Shown: positions 42,701-57,000 of the stretch, one piece after another | How positions within the stretch are numbered: position 1 is the stretch's first letter | Layout of the letters: the number at the start of each line of letters is the position of its first letter | Source of the DNA: Pectinophora gossypiella | Taxonomy: Eukaryota; Arthropoda; Insecta; Lepidoptera; Gelechiidae | Length of the DNA stretch: 64,000 nt | Direction of reading: 5' to 3' | NCBI RefSeq assembly: GCF_024362695.1 | Contig: NC_065405.1 | Coordinates: 6,208,672 to 6,272,671 of the forward strand | Notes under the pieces: model-generated | What the model was told of the DNA's origin: nothing | What the model saw: the letters and a program-made list of their open reading frames with translations, nothing else | The model's database searches: none | Translations under genes and position numbers: made by a program

Positions 42701-45700
42701 AGAAATTGGAACCAGGTCAGTGGTTGCAAGGCAATCAGGAATATGAGAAGAATTCCAAAAATGGTCCAGCTCCACCACTGGAAGCCCTTGAGCCTTAAAA
42801 AGAATACAGTTGTTGAGTCATCGTTTTAAGAATGTCTATAAAGGTTGTTGTAGAGATATACTAGTACATTCTCCTGCAGAATGCATGTTAAGTCGTTGGT
42901 CCCGGCTTCTAGCCGTAAAACATTTCTGCCAACCTGCACTGGAGCAACATGGTCGTGTCTATACTATACTCGATACTCTTTACCGCCACCGGTTCATTAA
43001 CGGGAGGCCTGTGCCCAGAACTGTTTATGTTTATATAATTACCTATATATTATTTATTGGGTAATCAAAACATTTTGGTTTATATCGGCAGCGGAGAAAT
43101 TATCATTAAGTTTTTCAGGATTATTGATATTCCGTGTATTACTAATCAGGATTACTGAATACCGTCCAAGGAAAATATACAAATGAAGGCAAAAAATGGT
43201 AATGTGTAAGTGCTCGAATGCTTATTATTTTTACGTTATGCACGTGTTACAGTTGATCACTATTTTCCGTCGCTGTTTCTGTGCAGTAAATCTATAACGA
43301 ACTTATTACGCTCTACACGTTATTTAGATTAAATAAAAATAATTAGACACGTTAAGCCGCTAGTCCTGGATGATGTAAGTAAATAAGCTATGCCAGGAAC
43401 CTTCGATGACCCAATAATATCTAATAGCCCTGACACCACGATTACTGGGGTTGGTCAACTCCCTCACAACCACACGAAGAATGTGATGATGAGTACAGTT
43501 CCTGATGTATTAAGTATTATGACACTTCTGAACTTACCAGTTTGTAGTCAAAGCATTGATCAATAAGATCAGTATGAAGATGATGAGGCAACATAACATG
43601 TAATACTTAAATAGTGGATCTGGCAAAAGCAGAAACGTTTTCTCCTGTTGACAATTGTTATACATCAGTGTAAAGGCGTTGAATTTAGAATCGTTTCGGT
43701 AATAGTCGCTGAAAATAAAAGAAATTAAATAATAAATAAGAGTTTTCGAGATTATTATCAAATTTTAAAAATTTCAAGATTTGGTACTAAACTGGGAGTA
43801 AAGATAAACTAGGTACAAAATATAAACTTGCGAGGCGTTTTGATGTGAAGTGTAATTTATAGAAAACTAATCCCAGATTTTCCCAGAAGTTTTTAGGATT
43901 ACTGTACTGATTATACAGGAAAGCAATTAAATACTTACTTAAATATTATTTGTGTGTGTTCATATTGCTGTAAATACATACCTTCCTTTAGTCATATCTT
44001 CGATTTCTTTTGCCATCTGAGCGTCAGCTGCTTTCAGCATTTGCTGGTATTCCACCAGATTTTCGTCCATAAATGTGGTTGTTCTTCGGAAATTCGTTGA
44101 ATTTCTACTTTCCGATCGCTACTAGAAATATAGACAATTATATTATACGGTGATAATAAAATATTAGGTATCCTCAATAAAGTGATACCTATACAGGGTT
44201 ATAATGACACCGTAAAACCAAAAACCGAAAACTTTGGGGGATGATTCAGAACATTATTCTGAGTTGTGGAATGTGGAACTTCCTGTCGGAAAATGAATGA
44301 CAATGTCAGTGTATTTTAATTTTATTTTCAGTTCCATACTTTTGCGACGATATTAACTCAGAATCATGAGCTGAATCATCCCCCTCAGTATTTGGTACGG
44401 TGTCACTCACCCTGTCTCAGACATCCTGTATGTTTTACGAGTAGGCAGAATAAAATTGGAAATAAATAGAATAACATTGCTGCTTCAATAATATTACTAA
44501 TGTTTTCTTAATATTTTATTCTGCGTAACCGGTGTCTTGTGTTACACGTAACATCAATAATATTTTATGCAAAGTTACTTACTCTAGAGCTTTTCTTGAT
44601 TATTTTGTTGAAGCCCACTGAGGCTCTTCGAAATGGTTTATATTCGATTGGTGGCTGAAAATACAATAAAGATACAAATTAGTATTTTACGAGGCAAAAA
44701 TAATACGTAATTTTGTCCAATATTTGGCAACGCCGAATATTTTAATTTGTTAAGTAATAAATAATATAATTTGTTCAGCTCTTTATTTTCCTAGATATGT
44801 CGTAAAAACGGAGGGATTTTGTCATGGACAAATATACGTATTATGATATTATGAGGAATGGGCTGATTATCTGTTATCGTACAGTTCATCATAATATCCA
44901 ACTTAGAAGTTGTATTCTGATTACAGCACTACCAAGTATCTTCTCCTGACAGGTATTATTTACGGGCGTCACTTTATTCATAAACTAGGGTAGTTATAAG
45001 AAAACCATGTGTGCTCAAAAGTGACAGCTAACATTTCAAGGTAAGCCCAGCTGACGACATCCCACCCTGCGTTGCCATTTCGTAAAAAATAAATTACCCG
45101 CGACCAATGATTTTATACTTACTTTGTAAGGAAACTTGAACTTTTAGTAAAAGGTTTACTTACAGTTTTAATTATTTTTATATATTTTTTTTTTTTTTTT
45201 TGTCTTTAATTTAAATTATTTTTATATATGTGTCAAGTAATAGTAATTAAATACATTAGTCAGTAATGTGTCAGTAAATGTTGGAGATACTAATTTAATG
45301 GTAACACAGTGGTAACACTTACGTCATCAAAGGGCTAGCAATGGCGGCTTGTCTGGGATTGTGCATACCTGGTTTTCTTATACCATGGTTATACCTACAA
45401 CACCTTTGCAATAATAACCACACGCCGCGTCAGGCGACAGACAACAGACGTTGCAACGCGGCCGGAAGTCGGGGCAAAAATTAATTAATAAGGTAATTAT
45501 TTTTTACCTTATTTAACATTTAATCACGTATCGACCCGTTACAAATAGCTTACTACATAATTATCAAGATCTCCATATCGTCCGCTTACCTAACCTGAAG
45601 ATTTTCAGTCAGATTTTTTACAGAAGTGATTGCCTATTTGACCTTCGAAACCGTTCAGGGAAAACCAGCCAGGTTAGGCCACAAACCTCCGAAACGCATT

Positions 45701-48700
45701 TCTCGGGAATGTGAGTTTCTTCAAGATGTATTCGTTCACTTTTGTGATATAGTAGGTAAGTGTTAAAAAATTATTACCCTTTGTGGTCGGGAAAGTAAGT
45801 ATGTTTCCAACTTGTGTTTAATAATGAAAGGATTGTTTTGAGATTCAAAGTTCGGCTCTATTATATATTCTCTGGCGTAGTCCAATAATAGTTCCAGTGT
45901 TTGTTTCGTTACGTGCACTTTTCTGAAAAAGTTTATAGTCATTAACATGTGTGTCAGGATCGAAGCAAATGGAATTCTATAGTCTCTACTTACCCTGGTG
46001 GGAAATAGGCGTGAGTTTATGTATGTATGTAACATGTTAGTGTTACAAGAAAAATTGTTCTGTCGTGTTCTTCATCTTGGGAATAACTTAATAGGTTCGG
46101 ATGCGGTTTTAACTGTAATATGAATTCCTCTGAACCGAGTCCCCAGTTTCCTTATTAAAATGGAATATTTTAACCCCAAAATTAATTCTAAGGCAAAAGC
46201 CTAATGCCATTTCCTTAGCAACAGTCTGAGATAATATAAAGCAGATTTAAAGAGTAGGTACATTGTAATTTCTTCCCGAATAAAAGTAAAGTTAGCTAGC
46301 TTTAATATTAATAAGCATCTTATATGAGGTTTTCTGGGTGATACTACAATTATTATAGATAATAATATGGTGTAATATATTGTGAGCATGGCCTTCTGTT
46401 ACAGAATAAATATTTTCGTTCTCAAAGTTTTATTTCATTATGTCTTTCTACTGCAATTGCAACCTACCCCGCTTTACCAGTGGACTCCATTTTGTTTGCA
46501 ATGGTGACGTCTTTGGACCAGATGTCGTACTGCCACTTCCTGATGCCAATGAGTCCACTCAGTATTCTTCCAGAATGAACTCCGATCCTCATGTCGATGT
46601 TCAGCGAACGCTTTTCCCTGTAAAACATTTTTGACTTGTTATTATTGCGTATGGCAGACAAAAATAAAATATCATGCGTGGATCATATATCCAGCTTAAG
46701 ATCCCCTAGCCAAGTCTCTGCCGCATCCGTCACACAACGCAGCTCGGCTATGCCACCTGGGAACCGGTGCAGAGGGCACTCACTCACTATGTGAGATATG
46801 GTTTTATCCGGGTGACCACATTCACAGTATGGTTCGACTTTCCATGGTTGGTCCTACACCGGTTCAGTCGGGTCCAGAATTTTCGTTTGGAGTCAAAGTC
46901 AGGGGCCCTCCGCGCGGTAACCCGACTTATGAGTCGATTCGTTTCAAAGTCGACCATCTAACAAAATGTTAGGATTTCTGTTCCTGAAAGCTGAAGCCTG
47001 TTCTTTTTTCAATTTCAACAATTGCTTGTGACTGGAGATTACCAATTTCATTAAAAAAAAAATAGTTTTATTTTACGCATTTTATCTTATGTTATTCAGA
47101 CTAGAAAAAAAGTCAGAAGCTTAACATACCTAACGTCTTTTATTATGTGGATCATCTCTAGGCCCAGGTCTACACAGTTCTTTGCATGCTGAAGGTTTGG
47201 TTTGGGGACACCGCTTACACAATAGTAACAGTCACCCAAGAACTTTATACGCAGCACGTCGTGTTCCTGAAACGAAAATATATTTTTTTTAATTATTAAA
47301 AGGCAGCACGGGCTTAAACGAATGATTTTAGAATTTGCGAATGATTTTAGAATTTGTTTTTGAAGTCATCTTTGGATCATAAATGTTTATCGCGTGCTCA
47401 GCGGTCAAAGAAAACATCACGAGGAAACCCACATTTTCGAGAAATGCGGGCGAGAGATGCAGATGGAAATTATTAGAAGACATTTTAAGTTAGTAGATTT
47501 TAAGAAAAGACTAAAGCCTTATACACACCGATGACTATGCCTATGTTCGAGATGATAAGGATTTATAATAATATATATTGTAAGTATTTAAAGTCTCTCC
47601 TAGGTACGATAAGGTGCAAAAGTTTCTTGCAAAGTAATAAATTTACTGGTCGCATTTAAGACCTCTACATTTCGTTTCTGTAATAGACCAAAAACACCTA
47701 CAAAAACATTTTATAAATTTTATCATCATGACAACTAATGGTTCATAATTTCATCACTTTTTTTGTTGTTGTTGTTTACAAATAGTTCGCTGGGCTCAGT
47801 GACTACACTTTTGCTCTTTGATTGTACATTATAGCAATGTGTAAGTACCTACGTACTATTTAATGCTATTCGCATTGATTCTATTGAAATTATTATCAAT
47901 AGTGCTCATTGTATTAAATCGTTATCTGACAACCGTAGCTCTTCAAAATCTAATGATACCATTCATAAATTAATCGAGCCGTATGATTTAGCATTGTGAA
48001 ATTATTTTCAAAATTCAATTGTTATGAGATTATCGGTTTGCCTATTGAATATGTACACCATTTTAGCGAATAAATATTGGATAATTCTAGTCGAATTTCT
48101 AAGTTTGTTATACCACGCACTTACTCACTCACTGTTACTCATTTCGGTGACAGAACTCTTCGTAAATGAGTACCGTATCTGTACAACATGCTGCTTGTCG
48201 ACATAAGGCAGAAGTGTAATAAAAGTAAATTCTGTAAGTCTTTATTTTTCTTCTTCTTCTTCTTTTTTTTATTCTTCTTCATCTTTGTCTTTTTTGTTTA
48301 GCTTTATTTTTCTTTTTTGTCTTTATCTTATGCATTTTTTTGTCCTTAGAAAAGGTTTAGTACGATCTACTCTGAACCGGCGTGCGTGTCTGAAACGATT
48401 GATGAATGTGGAGGAAGCAAGAGAAGTGTCTCTGCTTACCTTTGTATGTTATGCAAAAGATTAGCTATAAGTTAACTGTAAGTAACATGTCATAATATTT
48501 TTAAGCGAACTCTACTCCCACAGACAAACCGAGTGAAGAACCAAAGAAAATTTGTTTTGTGGGATTTCTATTGTAGTAACAATATTTTTTGTCTTTATGA
48601 AAAATATATATTTTACTTACTTCTTTACTTTCTTAAGTACCTTTTTTATTATACGTGCTGGTCTTGCTACATTTTAGCTTGTTCGAAAATTCAAAACTAC

Positions 48701-51700
48701 TTCGGGCTTTGGTCAAATCGCATCATTATTTAGTGGTCTTGCAACTCTTGCAGGTAAATGCTATTATTTTTAGGCAGGCGCTGAGATAGTCGACGGATAG
48801 CAGCAGCGCCAACTGTGGTTGATGTTGGGCAGAGTTAAACGAAGGATGTCGTCAACTCCTTAGAAGAAGAAATCTTGGTCTCTCGTGTGGGTTGTGAGAT
48901 CAATGACCTGCCTTATCAATCAACCTTCATGTCAGGGTCAATATTGACACGCCAATGACCTATATACTTACCTACTTCATTAAATAGTAGCCTCGACTAC
49001 TTAAAGTGACTTTCGAAGCTCGGTTCATCTTACATACATACATAAACAGCCTATATACGTCCCACTGCTGGGCACAGGCCTCCCTTCAATCAACCGGAGG
49101 GGGTATGGACCATACCACGCTACTCCACTGCGGATTGGTGGTGGATCTTACTTTCAGAAAATCGGGTAGTCGTGATCAGGCTGCAATTTCTAATTAAACT
49201 ACAGAACAAAAAGTGATTTAGATGACCCAACTTGGTTTCGAACCTGGGACCGGGATCGAGAAGAATTTAAGTAGACATTCATACCTCAGAGGCCTCATCG
49301 AATCTGCCGAAGAGTTCGTTCAACAGTTCCACCATCCTCATTGGCGAGAGGGTTGTAGATATCATGGTGTAGTTGACCACGTCCGCGTACAGGATGCTCA
49401 CGTTGTCGTGCTCCTCCACGTACAGATGGCTGGGTGGAACATACAGGATGTTAGTGTACTCCATGCTACTTTAAAAAAAAGTAGCACGTCTACTTGATTG
49501 TACCAAAAACGATGTTAAGCTTTTTTCTTTTTGTAAAAATTGTCTTCAATTACAAATGTATTTTTTTCATCGCAAGGGAATATTTCTACGTATTATATTA
49601 TTTTATAATTAGTGTCTTTGTTAATGGTTATTCATCCATATTTTTTAGAGCTTTTAAGCTTTGAATTTTTTTATTTTTTATTTTTTATTTTTTGGCGGGA
49701 AATTCTCTTAAGATTTCGCTAATTACGGCATACGACCGACCACGGTAGCTTTGAAAAGTGTATAATAATTCAAATTATATCGATTCAATATTCACATAAT
49801 ACTGTTTAGAATCCTATGCGAATTCATTCGGTAATTGTTATCACTCTAGTCACTTCACATTCAAATAAAAAAAAAATATAAATAAATTCCTATAGTCCCA
49901 GTTTTCACGCATAACATTCCTAGGGCATTACAACTATGGGATAATTTTAATCGAAATTCGAGGACGATACAATAACATTCCCTATTATCGGTTTGTTTGT
50001 CAGGCGGACGTCTTTCCATCATCCATTTTAATCCATAATGACTGAGGACCCAGAATGGCGACAAAGGTCTCGATATGGTTTGACAATATCCAATAATAAT
50101 ATTATCCCTTTCAGCTATATTTTTGCAAGCATTTCGGCCCAAACGCCAATCTGAATTGAATTTATAAGAAAAATAAACAAAAGCAAAATGTGTTTGTTAC
50201 AATCAAGGTTACTTATTTAAATCGAATGTAGAAAGCGTGTAAAGAAATATATTTTCTAGAATACTCGCCAGAATTGAAGATCATTCATATTCAAAATAAC
50301 ACATAGGTATATAAAAGATTTGGGTTCTCGGTGGGATTTAGATAACTCGTGAATTATTTCAATAGGGCCTACTGTGTGTATTATTTCATAAAAGAACTGA
50401 AGGCATTGTAAATATTGTAATATGTTTAGATACTCCTATAATGGCGTATTCAGAGCTTTACTTAAGACGGTAAGTCTATACAGGGTGTTAGTGACATCGT
50501 AATGAATACTAAGGGGGTTGGTTCCCACCTTGATTCTGAGTAAATATCAGGTGGAATCTTCCGTCGCAAAACTATGAAAATAATTAAAAAAAAACATGAA
50601 TATTCCGACAGCAAATTCCATTTGATATCAACTCAGCATCATGGTCTGAATCATCCCCCTCAGTATTCGTTACGATGTCACTAACACCCTGTATCTATTA
50701 GAAACTACTTTTAGTTTATTTGCATTTACCGTTTTGCCACTCTCTGTTTAATTAATAAATAATAAACAAGCAAAATTGAATCCAATTATCAAATTATTCG
50801 ATTGCTTACTTGTCTGTCAAACACTTCACAAATATTCACCGCATGTTTAATAATTGTTGTTGGTAAGACCGCAAGTGTTTGGTAACAGTACCACTATATG
50901 ACGGATAAGTCCTGGAAAATGGTCCTTAACATTATGTAAGTAAATACTTACTTGAATGACTTTAAATTCTGACTTATGTTGCGGGATTGTATGCCCAGGA
51001 TAATAGTTCTAACGTCTTCTCGGACTCTGGATACAATGTGTTCAGGCAGGATGCTCAACATAAGACGTTCCTGGAACCGAAGAACATCAGAATTATTAAA
51101 ACATTTAAAGGATTAGCGGGATTTTTTAAATACCAAAGTGCTAGTAGTCCATATTAGTCAACCAGTGAGCTTTAGGTAATTAAGCGCCCGGAAATACGAT
51201 CACAGATCATGGGTGTACCAGGAAACAAGCACTGCCTGCTTGTTTCCTGGGGGAGGGGAGTCTCCTGCTATCACTTGGACCTGGAAATTTCTCTTCAGGC
51301 CCTTCCTGCGTCCTATATTTAGCTGGTTAATATTTGTAATAAGTGTGCACATACGTCTACTTAAAGGAATTCTTGGTTTGTCCTTCTTTGGCCAAAATCT
51401 AGGTACGCTCATATTGTCGGAATCACGTACGTCCTTATATGTACTGTTTGATTGTATGAGGCTGAAGATATGTTATATGGTGTCAATAAATAAGTCATAT
51501 CGAAAAACGAAGCCCAAACTAAATCAATATTGCCAAGGTGACAATATTACTGCACAAATAATTTAGTCATTTAAGTTTTCCACTGAAATCAAATCATTGG
51601 ATTAATATTTGAGGACGATCACTGATACGACGGTTATTCCCTTATTGATAAAAAACAAATAAAAAAGTTATCTATAATAAGTATACAGCTGTATTTATTC

Positions 51701-54018
51701 GGATTTGAGCTAATAGATATAAAATAATCATAGCCTATTAGATTAGTTACCAAGTTGCTTTATAGTGACTTATGGTTCTGTTCACCCTGATAGGGCGTAA
51801 AAGTATAAAATATCTTATCTCATCTCGTTTTTTGCCCGTGGTACAGTCATGAGCAATATAGTGTACTCACTCTGTCACTCTGTTAGGACTCTGTCGCACT
51901 ATTATTTGACATTTAGTGAGACTTACAGTTCAATTTGTCAAAAAAGTTAATGTGACATGGTACCAAAGTGTATACATATTAATGCTCGTGACCGTACTAC
52001 TACGGTGCTTGGTAATACTACGGAAAGAAAATTCTACCCGTGGTAATACTTAGTAAAATATATTCTCAGTTTTATATGCTCATATTAAAAAAAAGTCTTT
52101 TTAGTATTCGGTGTAAGAAAAAGTAAGATTAAGGTATTTCAATTGTTTATACATGTCATGTATATTATTGTTAAGTGAATTAGCTACATTATTTTGTAGT
52201 CTTTTCGATCCTACTGTTGAGCAAAGGCCTCCTTTTAGTTTTTCTACTTTTAATCTCACCGATAAGCATTGAGGTCGTCACATTCGAGATCTGTTTTGAC
52301 TTCTAAGAACCGAAAAGTACCAAGTTAGTTTGCATGAAAGTTGTGAAATATAATAGTGTATATTACCTCTTGATCTTTCACGAATTTCAATCGTAAAGTG
52401 CTTTCAACACACGCTCTTCGATCTAGGAAGGATCTTCTCGTCACAATTTCGTTCATCAGTCTGAAGTAGACGCCCATAAGGTTGACTCCAACCAGATATA
52501 CTACATCGGAGGCTACCTGAAATAGTTGATAACAAATTGTCTATTATATTTCACTATAAACACATTGAATACCTAAGATATTAAATAGATGTCTCGTAGG
52601 GTTCTTCTTATCAATAGAAATGGATACGACAAATAATAATAATGAATATGGTTGGATGGTTAGCAAGTAACCAACCCAGTTCGATTGTTCTAAACCAAAT
52701 CATAGCAAGCCACATTTGGTTAATTTTACAGGACAAGCCGAAATGTCTTTTTGCTGTCTAGTATATTACTTTGTCACAGAAACAAAACCAAAACGTAGTA
52801 TAACCACGTAACACCCTTGTCCCTTACCACGCTCCAAACACGTTTTACGTAGTAATCATCATCAATTTAAGAGCCACGCTCTTGTCGGAGCAGCATTTTC
52901 CTTGCTACTTTTTAGGGAAAAATAGGGCAGTGGTTTCCCTCTTGCTTTCCGCCCCGCAGTACTCTGTCTGACGCAAGTGGTATGGCGCCCAGAGTAGTCT
53001 ATTACAAAGCCATACTAGGACTCCTGTCCTCCGCCTCTGAATAGTACTGACAGTTACTGCTGCCCTCTGTCAGGTTCCAGGTTACAGTCCTGTGACTTGC
53101 CCCTTCCGTCCTACATTGCCGTACCGATGGCTCCCATCTCCGTCTCTGCAACTGTTGAGGTCTTCGCCCGTATCCCTGGGCAAGGGTTCTACGTTAAAGC
53201 CCGTAGTTTTGGGTCCTTATCCGAACTCAGCCACCATCTCGCTTCGGTCTACTGAAGAGGCGCCCACGCCCGCGACAAGGACGCGCCGAACAGGATTTGT
53301 CCCAGTGAAGGCATATCCATTTAGTGGCTACAAATTGTTTTCTGATTACTTGTAGCTATACTCACCCCATTAGGGATGATAGCGTGAGTTTACGTAAGTA
53401 TGTTTGAATGTGCCTCGTCTTCTTCGAAAATAATTATTTGTTCGTTAATCACATAACTGTTATCGCATTTCAATAAAATCCGAATGTCCAGATATTTGTA
53501 ATTAATTAATTACAAGTGTTTTTATCTTGTTCGATGCTTTGTATTAATGTTTCAGTGGGGAATTTGATCGATGAGTGAGACTTATACTAGGTACCTACTA
53601 TAAGAATTTACATGCGAATGAAAAATTTCCGCACTTTCAATAATATTTTTCTATGATGACTTGCGAATGAAAAATTCCGCATTTTCAATAATATTTTTTA
53701 TGATGACTTGCGAATAAAAATATCCGCATTTTCAATATTATTTTTCTATGATGACTTTAGATTCTGTTTGTAGTAGCGATTAGTGGTAATTAACACAGAT
53801 TAGTATTGATAACGTAATATGATTTTTTTTAAAATAGTAGTCAGCCTATTAATTCATTTTTATTTATTTATTTTATTTTATTTGGGACAACAACAGTCTT
53901 ATATCTAATTGTACAATGTATGATTTCATTTACAATATGTAAGACCAATTACAGCTATCCACATAATTACATACCTAGTAAAATATAAAGAGGATGCCAA
54001 AGGAAAAAAAAGAAGAGA

Positions 54019-54064
<46 letters not shown>

Positions 54065-57000
54065 TTGTGTGTGTGTGTTTATGTCAATACCACACAACAG
54101 TCCGTATCACTTTATAATTTAAAAATGTCTTAATATGATAGTAAATAGAAAAGTAATTCAGTTAAGTACTTCCATTAAATATAGTACATTTAATATTACG
54201 TAAAAAAATTCGTTTACTATCCGTAAATAAATCAATTTCACCGAACCGTGCATTATATGTATGGACTAATCTCGTAAATACAGAATTTTGTCCGTAATTA
54301 GTAGAGTGTAGGGGAACATGGAACAAGGCAGTGTGTCTTGTGCGGCGACGGGGTACATTGAACCGAAAACGCTCCAGCATCTCAGGGCAGTCAAGACGAC
54401 CACGCAAAACATCGTACAGAAGACCCACATCCAGTATTACTCTTCGATCTTCGAGAGTTAACATTTTGTTGTTGCGGCAATTTTTTTGATAACTGCTAAC
54501 AGGGGCAGAGGTGCGACATTTGTAATTAAGATGCTTTATGAATTTCTTTTGGATCCTTTCTAGTTGGTTGACATATACGCCATAAACGGGTGACCATACT
54601 GGGGCGGCATATTCCAGAATACTACGAACGTAGCTGTAGTAAATAACTTTTAAGCTCATGGGACATTGGAACGCTTTACAGGTACGAAATACAAAGCCAA
54701 GATTTCTGTATGCCCTGTTAGTGATGTTATCAATGTGGTTAGAAAGGAGCATCTTGCTGTCAAAATACACGCCAAGGTCTCGTACTACATTGACCCGCTC
54801 TATGACATTATTATTGAAATTGTATGGATAAATAATGGGGTTCCTCTTTCGGGTAAAGCTAATGCACTGACATTTACCGATGCTGACTGTGATTTTATTA
54901 CGTTCGTAATATTTATAAAGTTCATCAAGATCATCTTGCAGAAGTTTACAATCAGTGACGGATCGGATTCGCATAAAAACTTTTTTATCGTCCGCATAAA
55001 GTAGATGTTTAGCGTTTGTTACGCACGCATTTATGTCGTAGATATACGCATTGTAAAACAATGGCCCCAGATGCGACCCTTGGGGTACACCAGAACAAAT
55101 ACTAACAAAGTCAGATCTATAGCCGCCAAGTATAACAGCCTGTGAGCGATTTAAAAGATACGAGGCGATCCAACGTAACAGGTCCCCATGAATCCCTAAG
55201 ACTTGAAGTTTGTTGAGAAGGATGTTGTGATCCACTCGATCGAATGCTTTTTCGAAGTCAGTGTAGATCACGTCCACCTGCCCTCCGCCCTCCATTTGCT
55301 CTAGAACTGTATCAATAAATAGAGAAAGATTAGATGTTGTAGACCGCCCTTTTAAAAAACCGTGCTGTGTTGATGGAATGCCTCTAGATATTAACGGGTA
55401 GATGTCGTTATATACGAGCTTCTCGAATACTTTACTTATAGAATTTAGAATGGAGATGGGGCGGTAATTACGTATATTACTCTTCGAACCCTTTTTGTGG
55501 ATCGGAATAATTTGGGCTTTTTTCCATAGAGTGGGGAAAATACCTTCTTTCAATGACCTACGAAAGAGAATAGTGACGGGCAAAGCTAGACTGTCGGCGC
55601 AAGCAAATAAAAATACCGGAGGGATCCCGTCCGTCCCAGCTCCTTTATTCACATCAAGGGATTTTAATAACTTCTTAACTACATCCTCAGTACACGACAC
55701 ATATGATAAGGTGTCACCGCTAGAATAATTATAAGATGCTGTAGCATGTGAAGTACTATTTGATGAGGGACTGATAAATACACTTTCAAAAAATTTATTG
55801 AATGCAGATGTTATGCTTGGGCCATCCGAGAATTCTAAATTGTCTAAAGAGAATGTTTTAGGATAGTGCGATCCACCTCTTTTTGATTTTACATAAGACC
55901 AGAAATATTTGGGCCGATAACGAATAAGGCGTTCAGCGTGACGATTAAATCGGTTCAAGCATTCGGCTTGAACGCATTTTTCCCTTTTTCTCAGTAGAGA
56001 AAACTCATCATAATCTAATGGATTGCCGTATTTCTTCCATTTAGAATGCATTTTCAACTTCTCACGTATAATTTTAATTAAGGCTGAACTGTACCAGACA
56101 GGGTAATGCCGTTTTAGATTAGGTATGGAGAGATGTACATACAGAGAGATACATTGATTTATTTTCGTGTAAAAAATCTCAACTGCTTCATCCACAGAGT
56201 TACCATTTAAGAGCATATTCCAGTCAACCTCTCTTAGGTGAGCATTGATTTTAGAATAATCACATTTCCTAAAATTAAAACGAGGTTCAGCGCGTTCGTT
56301 AAAGGGTACTAGATGCAAGTCATGGATTGTCATCAACAATGTTGTATGTGCACTATCAGGTGGGACTAGAGAGCGAGGAGCCTTAACCAGAGACAGTGGA
56401 AGATTACAATATACAAGATCGAGGGTGTTATTTTTATGATTTAAGAAGTAATTGTATTGTGTGAAACCCATCATAGTCAGATCTTGTACTAATGATGTTG
56501 CGGAGTCGCAAAGAAGAGTGGTAGGTGCATTTTGTATATTAAAATTTCCATTATTATTCCATTTAATAAATGGTAAATTAAAATCACCAGCAAGTAAGAA
56601 GTTATCGCCAGGGTTACGTTCCAAAATACTTAACAAGTTTTGTTTAATACTGTCTATACAAGCAGGTTGGTTCGCATAATCAGGCGGAATATAGGCGAGA
56701 GCTAGATGTAGGTCAACTGCCGACCTGAGTGCACGCGCAGGCACGGTGATGCACATAGACTCCATCGCTGAGCCTGCGCCAGTGCGCGGCCAATCGGTGC
56801 GAAGATATACCTCAATATTACGTCGGACACACATCATAATGCCACCACCTTTTTTTTTATCGGTTAACGCTAAATCACGGTCGAAACGAAATACTTCATA
56901 TCTATTATCGCATAGTTCATAACTTAGAATGTCTTCCTGGATCCATGATTCAGTTATAAGTATAATGTCGTAATCATTCAACAACACATTATTATAAAAC

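Noticed and set aside
51213..51566. 117-codon open frame with a nearby 14-bp inverted repeat (about 51219-51251)
   Set aside because: No motif in the translation; the short palindrome is noted but not enough for a call.
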